Part shown: positions 34,386-42,522 of the stretch, piece after piece
Numbering within the stretch: the stretch's first letter is position 1
How the letters are laid out: every line of letters begins with the position of its first letter
Source of the DNA: Ancylobacter vacuolatus
GTDB taxonomy: Bacteria; Pseudomonadota; Alphaproteobacteria; Rhizobiales; Xanthobacteraceae
Direction of reading: 5' to 3'
Assembly: GCF_030813595.1 (NCBI RefSeq)
Contig: NZ_JAUSUH010000008.1
Span: forward strand, 154,501-218,500
DNA length: 64,000 bases
Position numbers and translations under genes: made by a program
Notes under the pieces: model-generated
The model's input: the letters and a program-made list of their open reading frames with translations, nothing else
The model's database searches: none
Told to the model about the DNA's origin: nothing

Positions 34386-35294
34386 CTACAACAGCAAGAA
34401 AGAGTTGAACAGCGGAACCGACTGCAAAATGTACTTCATGCCGATCTTCAGGTCCGAGGAGGGCACTGTCACGATGTCGCCCGCCTGCAGGTCCGGGTCG
34501 CTGGCCTTTTGCGAGCGTAGATCGGATACGCTGAACTTGGCCACGGCGGTCTTGCCCTCGATGCGGCGGAACACCAGGATCGTGCCGTCCGCCACCTCCT
34601 GCATGCCGCCGGCCATCGCCACCGACTGCAATAGCGACATCGGCCCCTGCATCGGGAACACGCCCGGCTTGTTTACCGCGCCGTCCACCGTGATGCGGTG
34701 GCTGTTATATTCCTTCACCAGCACCGTCACCTGCGGGTTGCGCAGATAATTGCCGCCCAGCTTGGTCGCGAGGTCTTTCTCGATCTCGCTGACCGTGCGG
34801 CCGGAGGCCTGAACATCGCCGACCAGCGGGAAGGTGAAATTGCCGCTCTCGGAGACCTGTACGGTTTTCGACAGATCCTCGACCTTGAACACCTTGATGT
34901 CGAGGACGTCGAGCGGGCCGACGCGATAGCCTTCCGAGCCCGGCGTGCTCACGGCGGTCGCGGCGGAAACGGCGGCCACCTCGCTTGCGGGGAGGGGCTC
35001 GGACACGGTGCTGACCGGGATCTGGGAGCCGCTGGCCGCCCGCGTGCCGATGGTGCCCCCGGCGGACGAGCTTGTCGGGTCGGAGCGCGTGGCGGAGGCC
35101 CGCGACTGGGACGGTGCGGTGGCGCCGGAACTGGCAAAGCTGGCGGTGGAGGCGGCCGGCGGAACGCCCGCCTCGGCGCCCGGCGAGGGGCTATCGCCCG
35201 AAGAGGCGACGCAACCGGCCAAGAAGATCGCCAGCCCCGCTGCCAGCGCTGCGATACGCGCGGAGGCCCCCGCGGTCTTCCTGCCCCACCTCAT
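34386..35294 (-). CDS. Wza-type outer-membrane polysaccharide export lipoprotein
   Basis: 302 residues. The N-terminus has a lipoprotein signal with lipobox LAGC (Cys at about 27), so the mature protein is anchored to the outer membrane. A Ser/Ala/Pro-rich linker (about 30-105) is followed by the Poly_export domain YRVGPLDVLDIKVFKVEDLS (about 117-136) and an SLBB-type domain VTVDGAVNKPGVFPMQGPMS (about 196-215). It forms the export channel for the polymer. ATG 35294 is the likely start; TTG 35297 is adjacent. The first 104 bases lie inside the end of the CpsB-type gene in another frame, an unusually long overlap. Confidence 0.9.
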   Translation of the reverse strand: MRWGRKTAGASARIAALAAGLAIFLAGCVASSGDSPSPGAEAGVPPAASTASFASSGATAPSQSRASATRSDPTSSSAGGTIGTRAASGSQIPVSTVSEPLPASEVAAVSAATAVSTPGSEGYRVGPLDVLDIKVFKVEDLSKTVQVSESGNFTFPLVGDVQASGRTVSEIEKDLATKLGGNYLRNPQVTVLVKEYNSHRITVDGAVNKPGVFPMQGPMSLLQSVAMAGGMQEVADGTILVFRRIEGKTAVAKFSVSDLRSQKASDPDLQAGDIVTVPSSDLKIGMKYILQSVPLFNSFLLL

Positions 35295-36042
35295 CAAACT
35301 TCACCACCCCTATAGGCGCCGACTCCGACGGCGCCCTGTTCAAAACGATATCTCGCGGACGGCCCACCGTCATCTGCGCCGCTTCGGCCGCTCCCACCAG
35401 ACGCTCGGCCGCGAGACGGCCCTCCGCAAGGTCCGGTGGTCGCTTCACCGTATCATGTGCGTCGCTGGCAAGGATATGCACCCTTCCTTCGCCGATCATC
35501 CGCTCAGCCCAGTATTTCGGCCGGCGCCCGAAGCGGCCGGTCAGCGAACCGGAGGTGATCTGCATCCAGATACCGTGCGCCGCCATGCGTTCGATCAGTT
35601 CGTACTTCTCTTCTATCCATTTCAGTCGCTCGGGGTGCGTCAGTATTGGCACATAATTCGCCAAAAGAATGGTAAACACCAATTCGTCGAGACGCGCCGG
35701 CGCGACGTTGTGCGGCGGTTCCACCAGAACATAGCGTGTGTCGCCGAGGGTCAGCAGCCTTCCCTTGCGCAGTTCATCGACGAAGTCAGGCACCACATGG
35801 TTGTCGGCGCCGGGAATGAGGATGAGCGGCACGCCCGCCTCATCCAGCACCTGCTGGAGCGCGTCGACCGCGCGGCGGATCGCCTCGCCCTCATTATGGT
35901 AGACGCCGGGCAGGATGTGGGGCGTGCAGGCCACGATCTCCACGCCCTGGGCGACATGCATCCGCGCCATCTCGACGGAAACGGAAAGATCGGCGGCACC
36001 GTCATCGATGCCGGGCAGGATGTGGTTGTGCAGGTCAATCAT
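35191..36042 (-). CDS. CpsB/CapC-type tyrosine-protein phosphatase
   Basis: 283 residues. A PHP-fold manganese-dependent phosphatase: IDLHNHILPGIDDGA (2-16), TPHILPG (about 40), LTHPERLKWIE (about 141) and ILASDAHDT (about 189-197) supply the metal ligands. Members dephosphorylate BY-kinases, here the Wzc-type protein. Most are about 250 residues. The tail here (about 245-283, ending LGRLRRLFGR) goes past the usual end and is the part overlapping the wza-type gene. ATG 36042 is the only sensible start. First gene of the minus-strand export operon, facing a 385-bp divergent gap. Confidence 0.9.
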   Translation of the reverse strand: MIDLHNHILPGIDDGAADLSVSVEMARMHVAQGVEIVACTPHILPGVYHNEGEAIRRAVDALQQVLDEAGVPLILIPGADNHVVPDFVDELRKGRLLTLGDTRYVLVEPPHNVAPARLDELVFTILLANYVPILTHPERLKWIEEKYELIERMAAHGIWMQITSGSLTGRFGRRPKYWAERMIGEGRVHILASDAHDTVKRPPDLAEGRLAAERLVGAAEAAQMTVGRPRDIVLNRAPSESAPIGVVKFDEVGQEDRGGLRAYRSAGSGAGDLLGRLRRLFGR

Positions 36043-36427
36043 CGGCCGAATATGAACCGCAGGCGTGCGACATTGTCCCGGCGGGCGCCGTTTTTCCCGG
36101 TCGAGCCGGTCGTTGCCGACCTGGGCGTATGTCGTTCATGGCGTTGCTTATAAGGTTCGGCTGCGTTTCCCGCAACGGCCGACAGGTTTTCATCGTCATG
36201 GTAACTATGTGCCATCAACAATAGGTCCCGGTCTTTCCTAGCGTGATGAATCATTAACCAATATATTGGGGCGCCCAAGAGTAAGCGGATCGGTATTGTT
36301 GCATTCCCGTCACGAGAGATGGGATAAGAGGGACTCGACATATGTCTCTTTGATTTCCGGACGTGAAGCTAGTAACATTCTGTAAGGCTCATGCGCCAGT
36401 GGTGCGCGCGGGTGAATGAGGGGCAAT
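36043..36427. other. 385-bp divergent intergenic region
   Basis: It separates the minus-strand export operon from the plus-strand polysaccharide genes, and is clearly more AT-rich than its surroundings, as expected for paired promoters. One plus-strand promoter candidate is listed separately. For the minus strand I see no box pair I would defend. No gene or repeat was found. Confidence 0.6.
36350..36378 (+). promoter_or_regulatory. Candidate sigma-70-type promoter for the FecR-like gene
   Basis: TTGATT (36350-36355), a 17-bp spacer and TAACAT (36373-36378). Transcription would start near 36385, about 43 bp before the ATG at 36428. Confidence 0.35.
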
Positions 36428-36844
36428 ATGAAGCGTTCAGTGGCGTATGCGGCGGTTGCGGGTCTTTCCTTGCTTGGTATGGCTGGGTCGGCGGTGGCCG
36501 ATGTCTGCCAGACGACGGGAACGCTGACGGAGGCCGTCGGCACGGTGCTGGTCGATAGTGGCCAGGGCTTCGCCAATGCCAGCGTCGGGGCCTCGCTCAA
36601 GGGCGGCGACGTGGTGTCCGTGCACGGCGCCGGCAGCGCCGTGGTCGATTTCGGCAGCGATCGCACCGTGATGGTTCCTGGCTCCACCACCACGGCCCTT
36701 CAGGTGCCGGGCTGCGGCTTGGCTATGGACAGTTCGACCGGGTTGGCCATCGGCGCGGTCGCCATCGGCGGCGGCATTGCAGCGGCCGTCGCGCTCTCCG
36801 ACAATGGAAGCGGCAATGGATTCATCTTCCCGGTCAGCCCCTGA
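36428..36844 (+). CDS. Small exported protein with a FecR-like domain
   Basis: 138 residues. A signal peptide (about 1-24, ending GSAVAD) exports it. The next 70 residues (TEAVGTVLVDSGQGF, then GASLKGGDVVSVHGAGSAVV and DFGSDRTVMVPGST) follow the pattern of FecR-type beta domains. A Gly/Ala-rich hydrophobic segment (about 103-122) near the end could be a membrane anchor. ATG 36428 with GAGGGG six bases upstream is chosen over ATG 36416. It is the first plus-strand gene of the locus, nine bases before the ligase-like gene. Its job is unknown; FecR-like proteins often bind polymers or regulate at the envelope. Confidence 0.72.
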   Translation: MKRSVAYAAVAGLSLLGMAGSAVADVCQTTGTLTEAVGTVLVDSGQGFANASVGASLKGGDVVSVHGAGSAVVDFGSDRTVMVPGSTTTALQVPGCGLAMDSSTGLAIGAVAIGGGIAAAVALSDNGSGNGFIFPVSP

Positions 36845-36853
36845 TAGAGGCGC

Positions 36854-38410
36854 TTGGCCCTGTTTCTGAAGCCACATGGTGATTGGGGGCCGGCCTATGT
36901 TGGGTCGGTCCTTTTGCTATTCGCCAATGTCGTGCTCGGCGGGGCGACCCGCACCGGCTATCTCGCCGATGTGCTGCTGCAATTCTTCTCCCTGCCTTTT
37001 CTCGCCCTGGCGGCCTGGCTCTGGCTTGACCGGCTGACGGCGCGCCCGGCCCGACTGAGCTTCGGGCTGGCCTGCGGCGCCGGGATGGCGGTGGTCGGCC
37101 TTCTCATCGCGCTTGCCCAGTTCATTCCCCTGTTCGGCGCCCCCGGCTGGGAGGGACTGTCGGCCCGCATCGTGGCAGCGGGCGGGGCCGGGCTGGAGGG
37201 GGCATGGACGGGGAGTTCCTCTGTCGACCCGGCGGCAAGCCTTGCCGCCCTGCCGGCGGTGCTTCCCCCGCTCGCGCTGTTCCTCCTGGTGGCGCTGCTC
37301 GACGAGGATCGGCGCCTGCGCTTTGCCGGCTGGGCGGTCGGCTTCGGCATGATGGCGCTTGGGCTCGGCATCGCGCAGGTGATGCAGGGGCCAGCCAGCC
37401 CGCTGCGCTTCTTCGAAATCAGCAACCGGACCGAGTCGGTCGGCTTCTTCGCCAACCGCAACCATTTCGCCGCCCAGCTCTATGTCACCTTCCTGCTGGG
37501 GGTGGCGTGGCTCGCGGCGCGGGGAGAGCGCGTGCTCTCGCACCGCACGCCCACTACCGGGCGGGCAATCTGGTTCGCCGCGGCGTTTTCGCTGGCGCTG
37601 CTGCTGCTGGCGGGCATCGCGCTGGCCCGCTCGCGCGCGGGCATCTTGCTGCTGCTGGTCGGGGTGGCTGGCGTGGTGGCGATGGCGCCGGCGCTGCTCG
37701 CGCTGCTGAGCGGGCGCGAGGGGCGCCCGCGCCGGGTGCGCAGTCTTGTCATCCTCATTGCGGCGGGCCTCGTCCTGCTGGTCGGGCAGCTCGGCGCCGA
37801 GCGCTTCCTCACCCGTTTCGACGCCGGTCTCGTCGACCAGCTGCGCGCAACCCTCAATGAGAAGACGCTGCAGGCCGCGACCGAGGCGCTGCCTTTCGGT
37901 ACCGGGCTCGGCACCTTTACCGCCGTTTTCCCCGTCTACGAAGACACCACGCTCTCGCCGCAATATATCAACCGCGCCCATGATGACTGGCTGGAGTTCT
38001 TCCTGGAGACCGGGCTGGCGGGTGCGCTGCTGCTGGCGATCTTTCTCATTTGGTATGGTGAGAGGATCTGGCGCGTCTGGTTCTCCGCCGTGCCGGCGGG
38101 TGAGGCGCGCCTGCGCCTGCTGCAGCAATGCGCCTCGCTGGCCATTCTGCTGCTGATGCTGCATTCCGTTGTGGATTATCCGCTGCGCACGGCGACCATG
38201 CTCGCCTATTTCGCCGCCTGCTGCGCGCTGATGACGCCGCGCGCGAGGGCGGCCGTCGCGGCGGCGGGAGCGTCGAGCGGCCCCGTGCCGCAGGAGCGCG
38301 CGGGTCGCCGCCTGCCCGCCTCCGTGCCACCGGGCGAACGGCGGCAGCGTGGGTCGACGGCCTCGGCCAGGATTGCCGCGAGCGGTAGCCTTTCCAGCGA
38401 GCGAGTGTAA
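36854..38410 (+). CDS. O-antigen ligase/polymerase-like membrane protein (Wzy/WaaL family)
   Basis: 518 residues and about twelve hydrophobic segments. The central periplasmic-loop region carries ESVGFFANRNHFAAQLYVTF (about 195-214) and LPFGTGLGTFTAVFPVYE (about 345-362) followed by NRAHDDWLEFFLETGLAG, the Wzy_C/WaaL signature with its conserved His. The C-terminal 70 residues are a polar Arg/Pro/Ala tail. It likely joins repeat units or transfers polymer to an acceptor at the outer face of the inner membrane. TTG 36854, with GAGG four bases upstream, is the start by default. A second protein of this broad type is at 51335. Confidence 0.85.
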   Translation: MALFLKPHGDWGPAYVGSVLLLFANVVLGGATRTGYLADVLLQFFSLPFLALAAWLWLDRLTARPARLSFGLACGAGMAVVGLLIALAQFIPLFGAPGWEGLSARIVAAGGAGLEGAWTGSSSVDPAASLAALPAVLPPLALFLLVALLDEDRRLRFAGWAVGFGMMALGLGIAQVMQGPASPLRFFEISNRTESVGFFANRNHFAAQLYVTFLLGVAWLAARGERVLSHRTPTTGRAIWFAAAFSLALLLLAGIALARSRAGILLLLVGVAGVVAMAPALLALLSGREGRPRRVRSLVILIAAGLVLLVGQLGAERFLTRFDAGLVDQLRATLNEKTLQAATEALPFGTGLGTFTAVFPVYEDTTLSPQYINRAHDDWLEFFLETGLAGALLLAIFLIWYGERIWRVWFSAVPAGEARLRLLQQCASLAILLLMLHSVVDYPLRTATMLAYFAACCALMTPRARAAVAAAGASSGPVPQERAGRRLPASVPPGERRQRGSTASARIAASGSLSSERV

Positions 38411-38414
38411 CCCA

Positions 38415-38984
38415 TTGGCCTACGACCTGATCAAGCGCGGCATAGACCTGACCGCCGCCGTGATGATCCTTCTGCTGGGCTGGTGGGTGTTCATCCTGAT
38501 CTGGCTGCTGATCCGGCGGGAATCGCCCGGGCCCGGCATCTTCGCGCAGCGGCGCATCGGCCAGCATGGCCGTGTCTTCATTTGCTACAAGTTCCGCACA
38601 ATGAGGGTGGGCACTCCGGAGCAGGGGACGCACTTGATGACGGCCTCCGCCGTGACCCGCATGGGGCGCTGGCTGCGCCGGACAAAATGCGACGAACTGC
38701 CCCAAGTCTGGAATATCCTGCGCAATGAGATCAGCCTGGTCGGGCCTCGTCCGTGTCTTCCGGTGCAGACCGAACTGATTGCAGCGCGCGAGGCGCGGGG
38801 CGTCCTGTCCATCAAGCCCGGCATTACCGGCCTCGCCCAGATCAACGGCATCGATATGCGCGATCCGGACGTGCTGGCCGAGTGGGACGCGCGCTATCTG
38901 GAGACGCGCTCGCTGCTTGTGGACCTCAAGATTCTGATGGCTACGGTTCTGGGTGGCGGTCAGGGCGATCGACTGCGTGCGTGA
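38415..38984 (+). CDS. Undecaprenyl-phosphate sugar-1-phosphate transferase (initiating sugar transferase)
   Basis: 189 residues, the short single-domain form. One membrane segment (about 13-33) precedes the catalytic part with RRESPGPGIFAQRRIGQHGR (about 38-57), YKFRTM, KCDELPQVWNILRNEISLVG (about 96-115) and PGITGLAQING. It puts the first sugar phosphate on undecaprenyl phosphate, starting each repeat unit. TTG 38415, four bases after the previous stop, is used; an upstream start would lie inside the ligase-like gene. Its sugar is probably an N-acetylhexosamine or its 6-deoxy derivative, given the dehydratases nearby (inference). Confidence 0.9.
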   Translation: MAYDLIKRGIDLTAAVMILLLGWWVFILIWLLIRRESPGPGIFAQRRIGQHGRVFICYKFRTMRVGTPEQGTHLMTASAVTRMGRWLRRTKCDELPQVWNILRNEISLVGPRPCLPVQTELIAAREARGVLSIKPGITGLAQINGIDMRDPDVLAEWDARYLETRSLLVDLKILMATVLGGGQGDRLRA

Positions 38985-39045
38985 GCGGGAAGGGTGCTCT
39001 CGAGCCGCGCCGTTCCTGTGCTGATGCCGAAAGTTGGAGGGTGGA

Positions 39046-39957
39046 ATGCGTGTCCTGGTCACGGGTGCGGGGGGCTTCGTCGGCCGCCATCTAGTCGCGC
39101 GGCTCACCGAAAAGGGCAACGACGTCGTCCCGGTTCCGCGGGAGTGGTTTGGTGGTCCGCCACGCCCCGGCAGCGCCGTGCCCGCGCACGGCGTGGCGAC
39201 GAGCTTGTGGCGTGGGTGTGACGCCGTGGTCCATCTCGCCGGTCTCATCCCTCGCGGCGGTGCCCTCGACGAGGCCGACGTGCTCAGGGTTAATGTCGAG
39301 GGCACGCGCCGGATCGCGCAGGCCGCCGTGGATCTGGCCATTCCGAGGATCGTGTTCGTGAGCACGGCCAGCGTTCACGGCTCGGGTGGCGTAACGCCGC
39401 TAGTTGAAACGGACCCGATCGCTCCCGCCAACCTCTACGCCCGTTCCAAGGCGCTGGCGGAAACGGCGTTCTGGGAAGCGCTCGGCCCGGCGCGCGCCAG
39501 CGGCGTGGTTCTGCGGCCCACCCCCATCTTCGGTGACGGCGGCCACGGGCCGGTCGCGCTGCTGACGAAGCTGGCGCGGCTGCCGGTTCCGCTGCCCTTC
39601 GCCTCGGTTGGCGGCCACCGGAGCATCATCTCGATCGACAGCGTGGTCGACATCCTCGAGCTTTGCCTCACCGGCCCGCACTCCGGCACGTTTCTCATTG
39701 CCAATGACGAACCCTTGCGGGCCGGCGACATCATCGCCGCCACACGGCAAGGGTTGGGCCGCTCGCCGATGCTGTTCGATCTGCCCGAAGCGCTGTTGGC
39801 GGGGGCGGCACGGCTCGCCGGCCGGGCCGGCCAGTGGGAGGCCATGACGCAGCCCTTCCTGGTGAACACGGATCGAATCAAGCGCGAAACCGGATGGCAG
39901 GCCGGGCCGACCAGCCGTCAAAGGCTTCGCGCGATGAGCGCAGCGGGGGGCTCATGA
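39046..39957 (+). CDS. NAD-dependent sugar epimerase/reductase (SDR)
   Basis: 303 residues. It has the Rossmann start RVLVTGAGGFVGRHLV, VSTASVHGSG and YARSKALAE with the catalytic Tyr and Lys (about 129-137). Its length and C-terminal part (VNTDRIKRETGWQAGPTSRQ) fit the WbpV/UDP-4-keto-hexosamine reductase group that works with WbpM-type dehydratases and a WbpL-like transferase. Both kinds of partner are next to it, so formation of a 6-deoxy-N-acetylhexosamine donor such as UDP-QuiNAc is likely (inference). ATG 39046 has GGAGG six bases upstream. Confidence 0.82.
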   Translation: MRVLVTGAGGFVGRHLVARLTEKGNDVVPVPREWFGGPPRPGSAVPAHGVATSLWRGCDAVVHLAGLIPRGGALDEADVLRVNVEGTRRIAQAAVDLAIPRIVFVSTASVHGSGGVTPLVETDPIAPANLYARSKALAETAFWEALGPARASGVVLRPTPIFGDGGHGPVALLTKLARLPVPLPFASVGGHRSIISIDSVVDILELCLTGPHSGTFLIANDEPLRAGDIIAATRQGLGRSPMLFDLPEALLAGAARLAGRAGQWEAMTQPFLVNTDRIKRETGWQAGPTSRQRLRAMSAAGGS

Positions 39958-40344
39958 TGGTAGTTCTGGGCTGGAAGCCGGGCCCCCCTCAGTAATGGGC
40001 GCAAGCTTTGGCTGCCCCAACGTTCGCATGGAACTCTGTGTTTTGTTAGCAAGTTGTTAATACTGCTAATGATGCTTGAGTCTCTTTGCCAGAATCGATA
40101 CATTACAAGTCCTTACAAGCGCGAGAGTGGTGGCCGGTCATGCTGCCACGTCGTTCCAACAGTGCCGGGCCAATGTCATGACCGCCAGAGAATCAAGAGG
40201 CTGCTGGGCAGGCCTCCTCGGGCCATCGCGGCGTGCTTTCGGTGCGGTCAGGCGTCTCTGCCGGATCGGCGCCGTGGCTTGGCCGCACTGCGCAGGCGGC
40301 CGGCGAGGAGGGTTCTGCCAATCATTCGTGGAAACCCGGCCGAT
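39958..40344. other. 387-bp intergenic region
   Basis: No convincing gene. The segment about 40030-40090 is AT-rich (two TTGTTA at 40043 and 40054, then TACTGCTAATG) and may hold a promoter for the dehydratase gene. An open frame continues through it, but the protein it would add lacks conserved features and has clusters of Arg and Cys typical of non-coding GC-rich DNA. Confidence 0.5.
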
Positions 40345-42291
40345 ATGACGGGCGGCGCGCTTAATTATCTGATCGGGCTCAGCCGCGCGAAGAAGCGAGC
40401 CGTGCTCTATTTCGTGGACGCCTCACTGCTGACGGCCAGCTTCTTCCTTGCGATGGCCTTGCGGCTGGACAGCTTCTCGCTGGCCTTCGCGCCCGAAAGT
40501 TGGGCCGTGTTCGCGATCGTGCTGCCCCTGACGATCGTGCTGCTTCATCTGCTCGGACTCTATCGAGTGGTGGTTCGGCATATTTCGAGCCGCACGCTGC
40601 GGGAGCTCGCCATCGGCGCGGCGATTTCGTCGGCCATGCTTCTCGCCGGGGCCAAGGGGCTGGGTCTGTTCCTGCCGCGTTCCGTGCCGATCATCTACTG
40701 GCTGTTGGCGATGGTCTCGCTCGGCGGCGCGCGTTTCGGTTTGCGCGCCCTCTATCTCCAGCGCCAGTCGCGCCTGAGGGCGCCCGTGGTGATCTATGGT
40801 GCGGGCCGTGCCGGCCAGCAATTGCTCGCCTCGCTCCAGGGGAGCGAATATGCCCCCGTCGCCTTTGTCGACGACGCGCCGGAACTGCAGGGGCGGGACA
40901 TGGGCGGCTACCGGGTTCACCCGACCAGCGCGCTGGTGGAGCTTGTCGCCGAATACGAGGTCGAGAACGTTCTCCTCGCCATTCCCAGCGCCACGCGCTT
41001 GCAGCGCAAGCTGATCCTGGAGCGGCTGGTGCCGCTGGGCCTGCGGGTGCGGACCATACCGGGCATCACCGATATCGTGTCGGGCCGCGCGCAGTTGACC
41101 GAGCTGCGGGAAGTGTCGATCGAGGACCTGCTGGGCCGCGACCTCATCCCGCCCCAGCAGGAGCTTCTCGACGCCAATATCCGCGGCAAGGTGGTGATGG
41201 TCACGGGCGCTGGCGGCTCCATCGGCAGCGAGCTTTGCCGGCAGATCCTGCGCCAGGGCCCGGCCCGGCTGGTGCTGCTGGAACTGTCGGAATATGCCCT
41301 CTACAGCGTCGATCAGGAACTGCGGCAGCTGGTGGCGGCCGAGGACGAGCGGATTCCGATCGTGCCGCTGCTGGCCTCCGTCACCGATAGGCCCCTGATC
41401 GAGGGCCTGCTTCGCCGCTTCAAGGTCGACACCCTGTTCCATGCCGCCGCCTACAAGCATGTGCCGCTGGTGGAGCACAATGTGGTGGAGGGGGTGCGCA
41501 ACAACGTGTTCGGCACGCTGATCCTTGCCGAGGCGGCGCTCGCATGCGGTGTTGGCGCCTTCGTGCTGATCTCGACCGACAAGGCGGTGCGCCCCACCAA
41601 CATCATGGGGGCCTCCAAGCGGATGGCGGAGCTGGTCTGCCAGACGATGGCGGCACAGGCGGAGACGGTGTTCTCCATCGTGCGCTTCGGCAATGTGCTG
41701 GGCTCTTCCGGATCGGTCATTCCGCTGTTCCGCCAGCAGATCGAGGCCGGCGGCCCGATTACCGTGACGCACCCCGAAATCACCCGTTATTTCATGGCTA
41801 TTCCGGAGGCGGCGCAGCTGGTGATCCAGGCCGGTGCGATGGCGCGGGGCGGGGATGTGTTCATTCTGGACATGGGCGAGCCGGTGCGGATCGTCGACCT
41901 CGCCATCCGCATGGCGCGGCTCAGCGGGCTCACCCCGGTGATTGCGGAAGGTAACCGCCGGGAAGGCGCACCACCCGACGGCGACATCGAGATCCGGTTC
42001 ACCGGCCTGCGGCCCGGCGAAAAGCTCTATGAGGAGCTGCTGATCGGCGGCGTGGCGCAGGAAACCCAGCACCCGCGCATCATGACCACGATCGATCGGT
42101 CGTTGACGGCCGCCGAGCTGAACGAGCTTCTCCGACAGCTCGAAGCGGCCTGCGATGCCCAGGACATTCCGGGCATACGCGCGATCTTGAGCGCTGCGCC
42201 CACAGGCTACGTGCCCGATGACGGTATCGCCGATCTCTTCTGGCAAGCGCGTGAAGCCGCGCCGCAGGAGCGTCGCCCGCTGCATGGCTAG
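40345..42291 (+). CDS. WbpM/CapD-type UDP-sugar 4,6-dehydratase, membrane form
   Basis: 648 residues, the long form. Four membrane helices (about 18-120) are followed by a degenerate nucleotide-binding domain IYGAGRAGQQ (about 149-158) and the catalytic SDR domain VMVTGAGGSIGSELCRQI (about 283-300). The active site shows STDKAVRPTNIMGASKRMAE (about 412-431), with Met in place of Tyr as in WbpM. It makes UDP-2-acetamido-2,6-dideoxy-4-keto-glucose from UDP-GlcNAc, which the SDR at 39046 could reduce to UDP-QuiNAc. ATG 40345 starts where family homology begins. Confidence 0.92.
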   Translation: MTGGALNYLIGLSRAKKRAVLYFVDASLLTASFFLAMALRLDSFSLAFAPESWAVFAIVLPLTIVLLHLLGLYRVVVRHISSRTLRELAIGAAISSAMLLAGAKGLGLFLPRSVPIIYWLLAMVSLGGARFGLRALYLQRQSRLRAPVVIYGAGRAGQQLLASLQGSEYAPVAFVDDAPELQGRDMGGYRVHPTSALVELVAEYEVENVLLAIPSATRLQRKLILERLVPLGLRVRTIPGITDIVSGRAQLTELREVSIEDLLGRDLIPPQQELLDANIRGKVVMVTGAGGSIGSELCRQILRQGPARLVLLELSEYALYSVDQELRQLVAAEDERIPIVPLLASVTDRPLIEGLLRRFKVDTLFHAAAYKHVPLVEHNVVEGVRNNVFGTLILAEAALACGVGAFVLISTDKAVRPTNIMGASKRMAELVCQTMAAQAETVFSIVRFGNVLGSSGSVIPLFRQQIEAGGPITVTHPEITRYFMAIPEAAQLVIQAGAMARGGDVFILDMGEPVRIVDLAIRMARLSGLTPVIAEGNRREGAPPDGDIEIRFTGLRPGEKLYEELLIGGVAQETQHPRIMTTIDRSLTAAELNELLRQLEAACDAQDIPGIRAILSAAPTGYVPDDGIADLFWQAREAAPQERRPLHG

Positions 42292-42522
42292 ACGCCGCCC
42301 GCCGCCATACCCCGGTAGGTGCGGAAGCGCGCGCCTTGACAATTCAGGCGCCGGCGCGTCGCCTGACGGCGATTGCATGGCCTCCGAGGCCATGCCACAA
42401 GCGACCTTGATACCGCCCCGCACGAGGCTCACTCGGCCGGCGGGTCGAGAGGGCAAGACTAGAGTCACCGTCGGCAGGGCCTACCCGGGGCCGGGCGGAA
42501 CGCCGCCAGAGAGAGCGACACA

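Noticed and set aside
38585..38851. Small minus-strand frame inside the sugar transferase gene
   Set aside because: Antisense to highly conserved catalytic residues; no independent evidence.
40054..40344. N-terminal extension of the WbpM-type dehydratase
   Set aside because: The added 97 residues are Arg/Cys-rich without conserved features, and the membrane helices start right after ATG 40345.
42336..42364. TTGACA at 42336 as promoter -35 box for the ABC exporter gene
   Set aside because: No acceptable -10 sequence at 16-18 bp (TCGCCT region), so no promoter is claimed.
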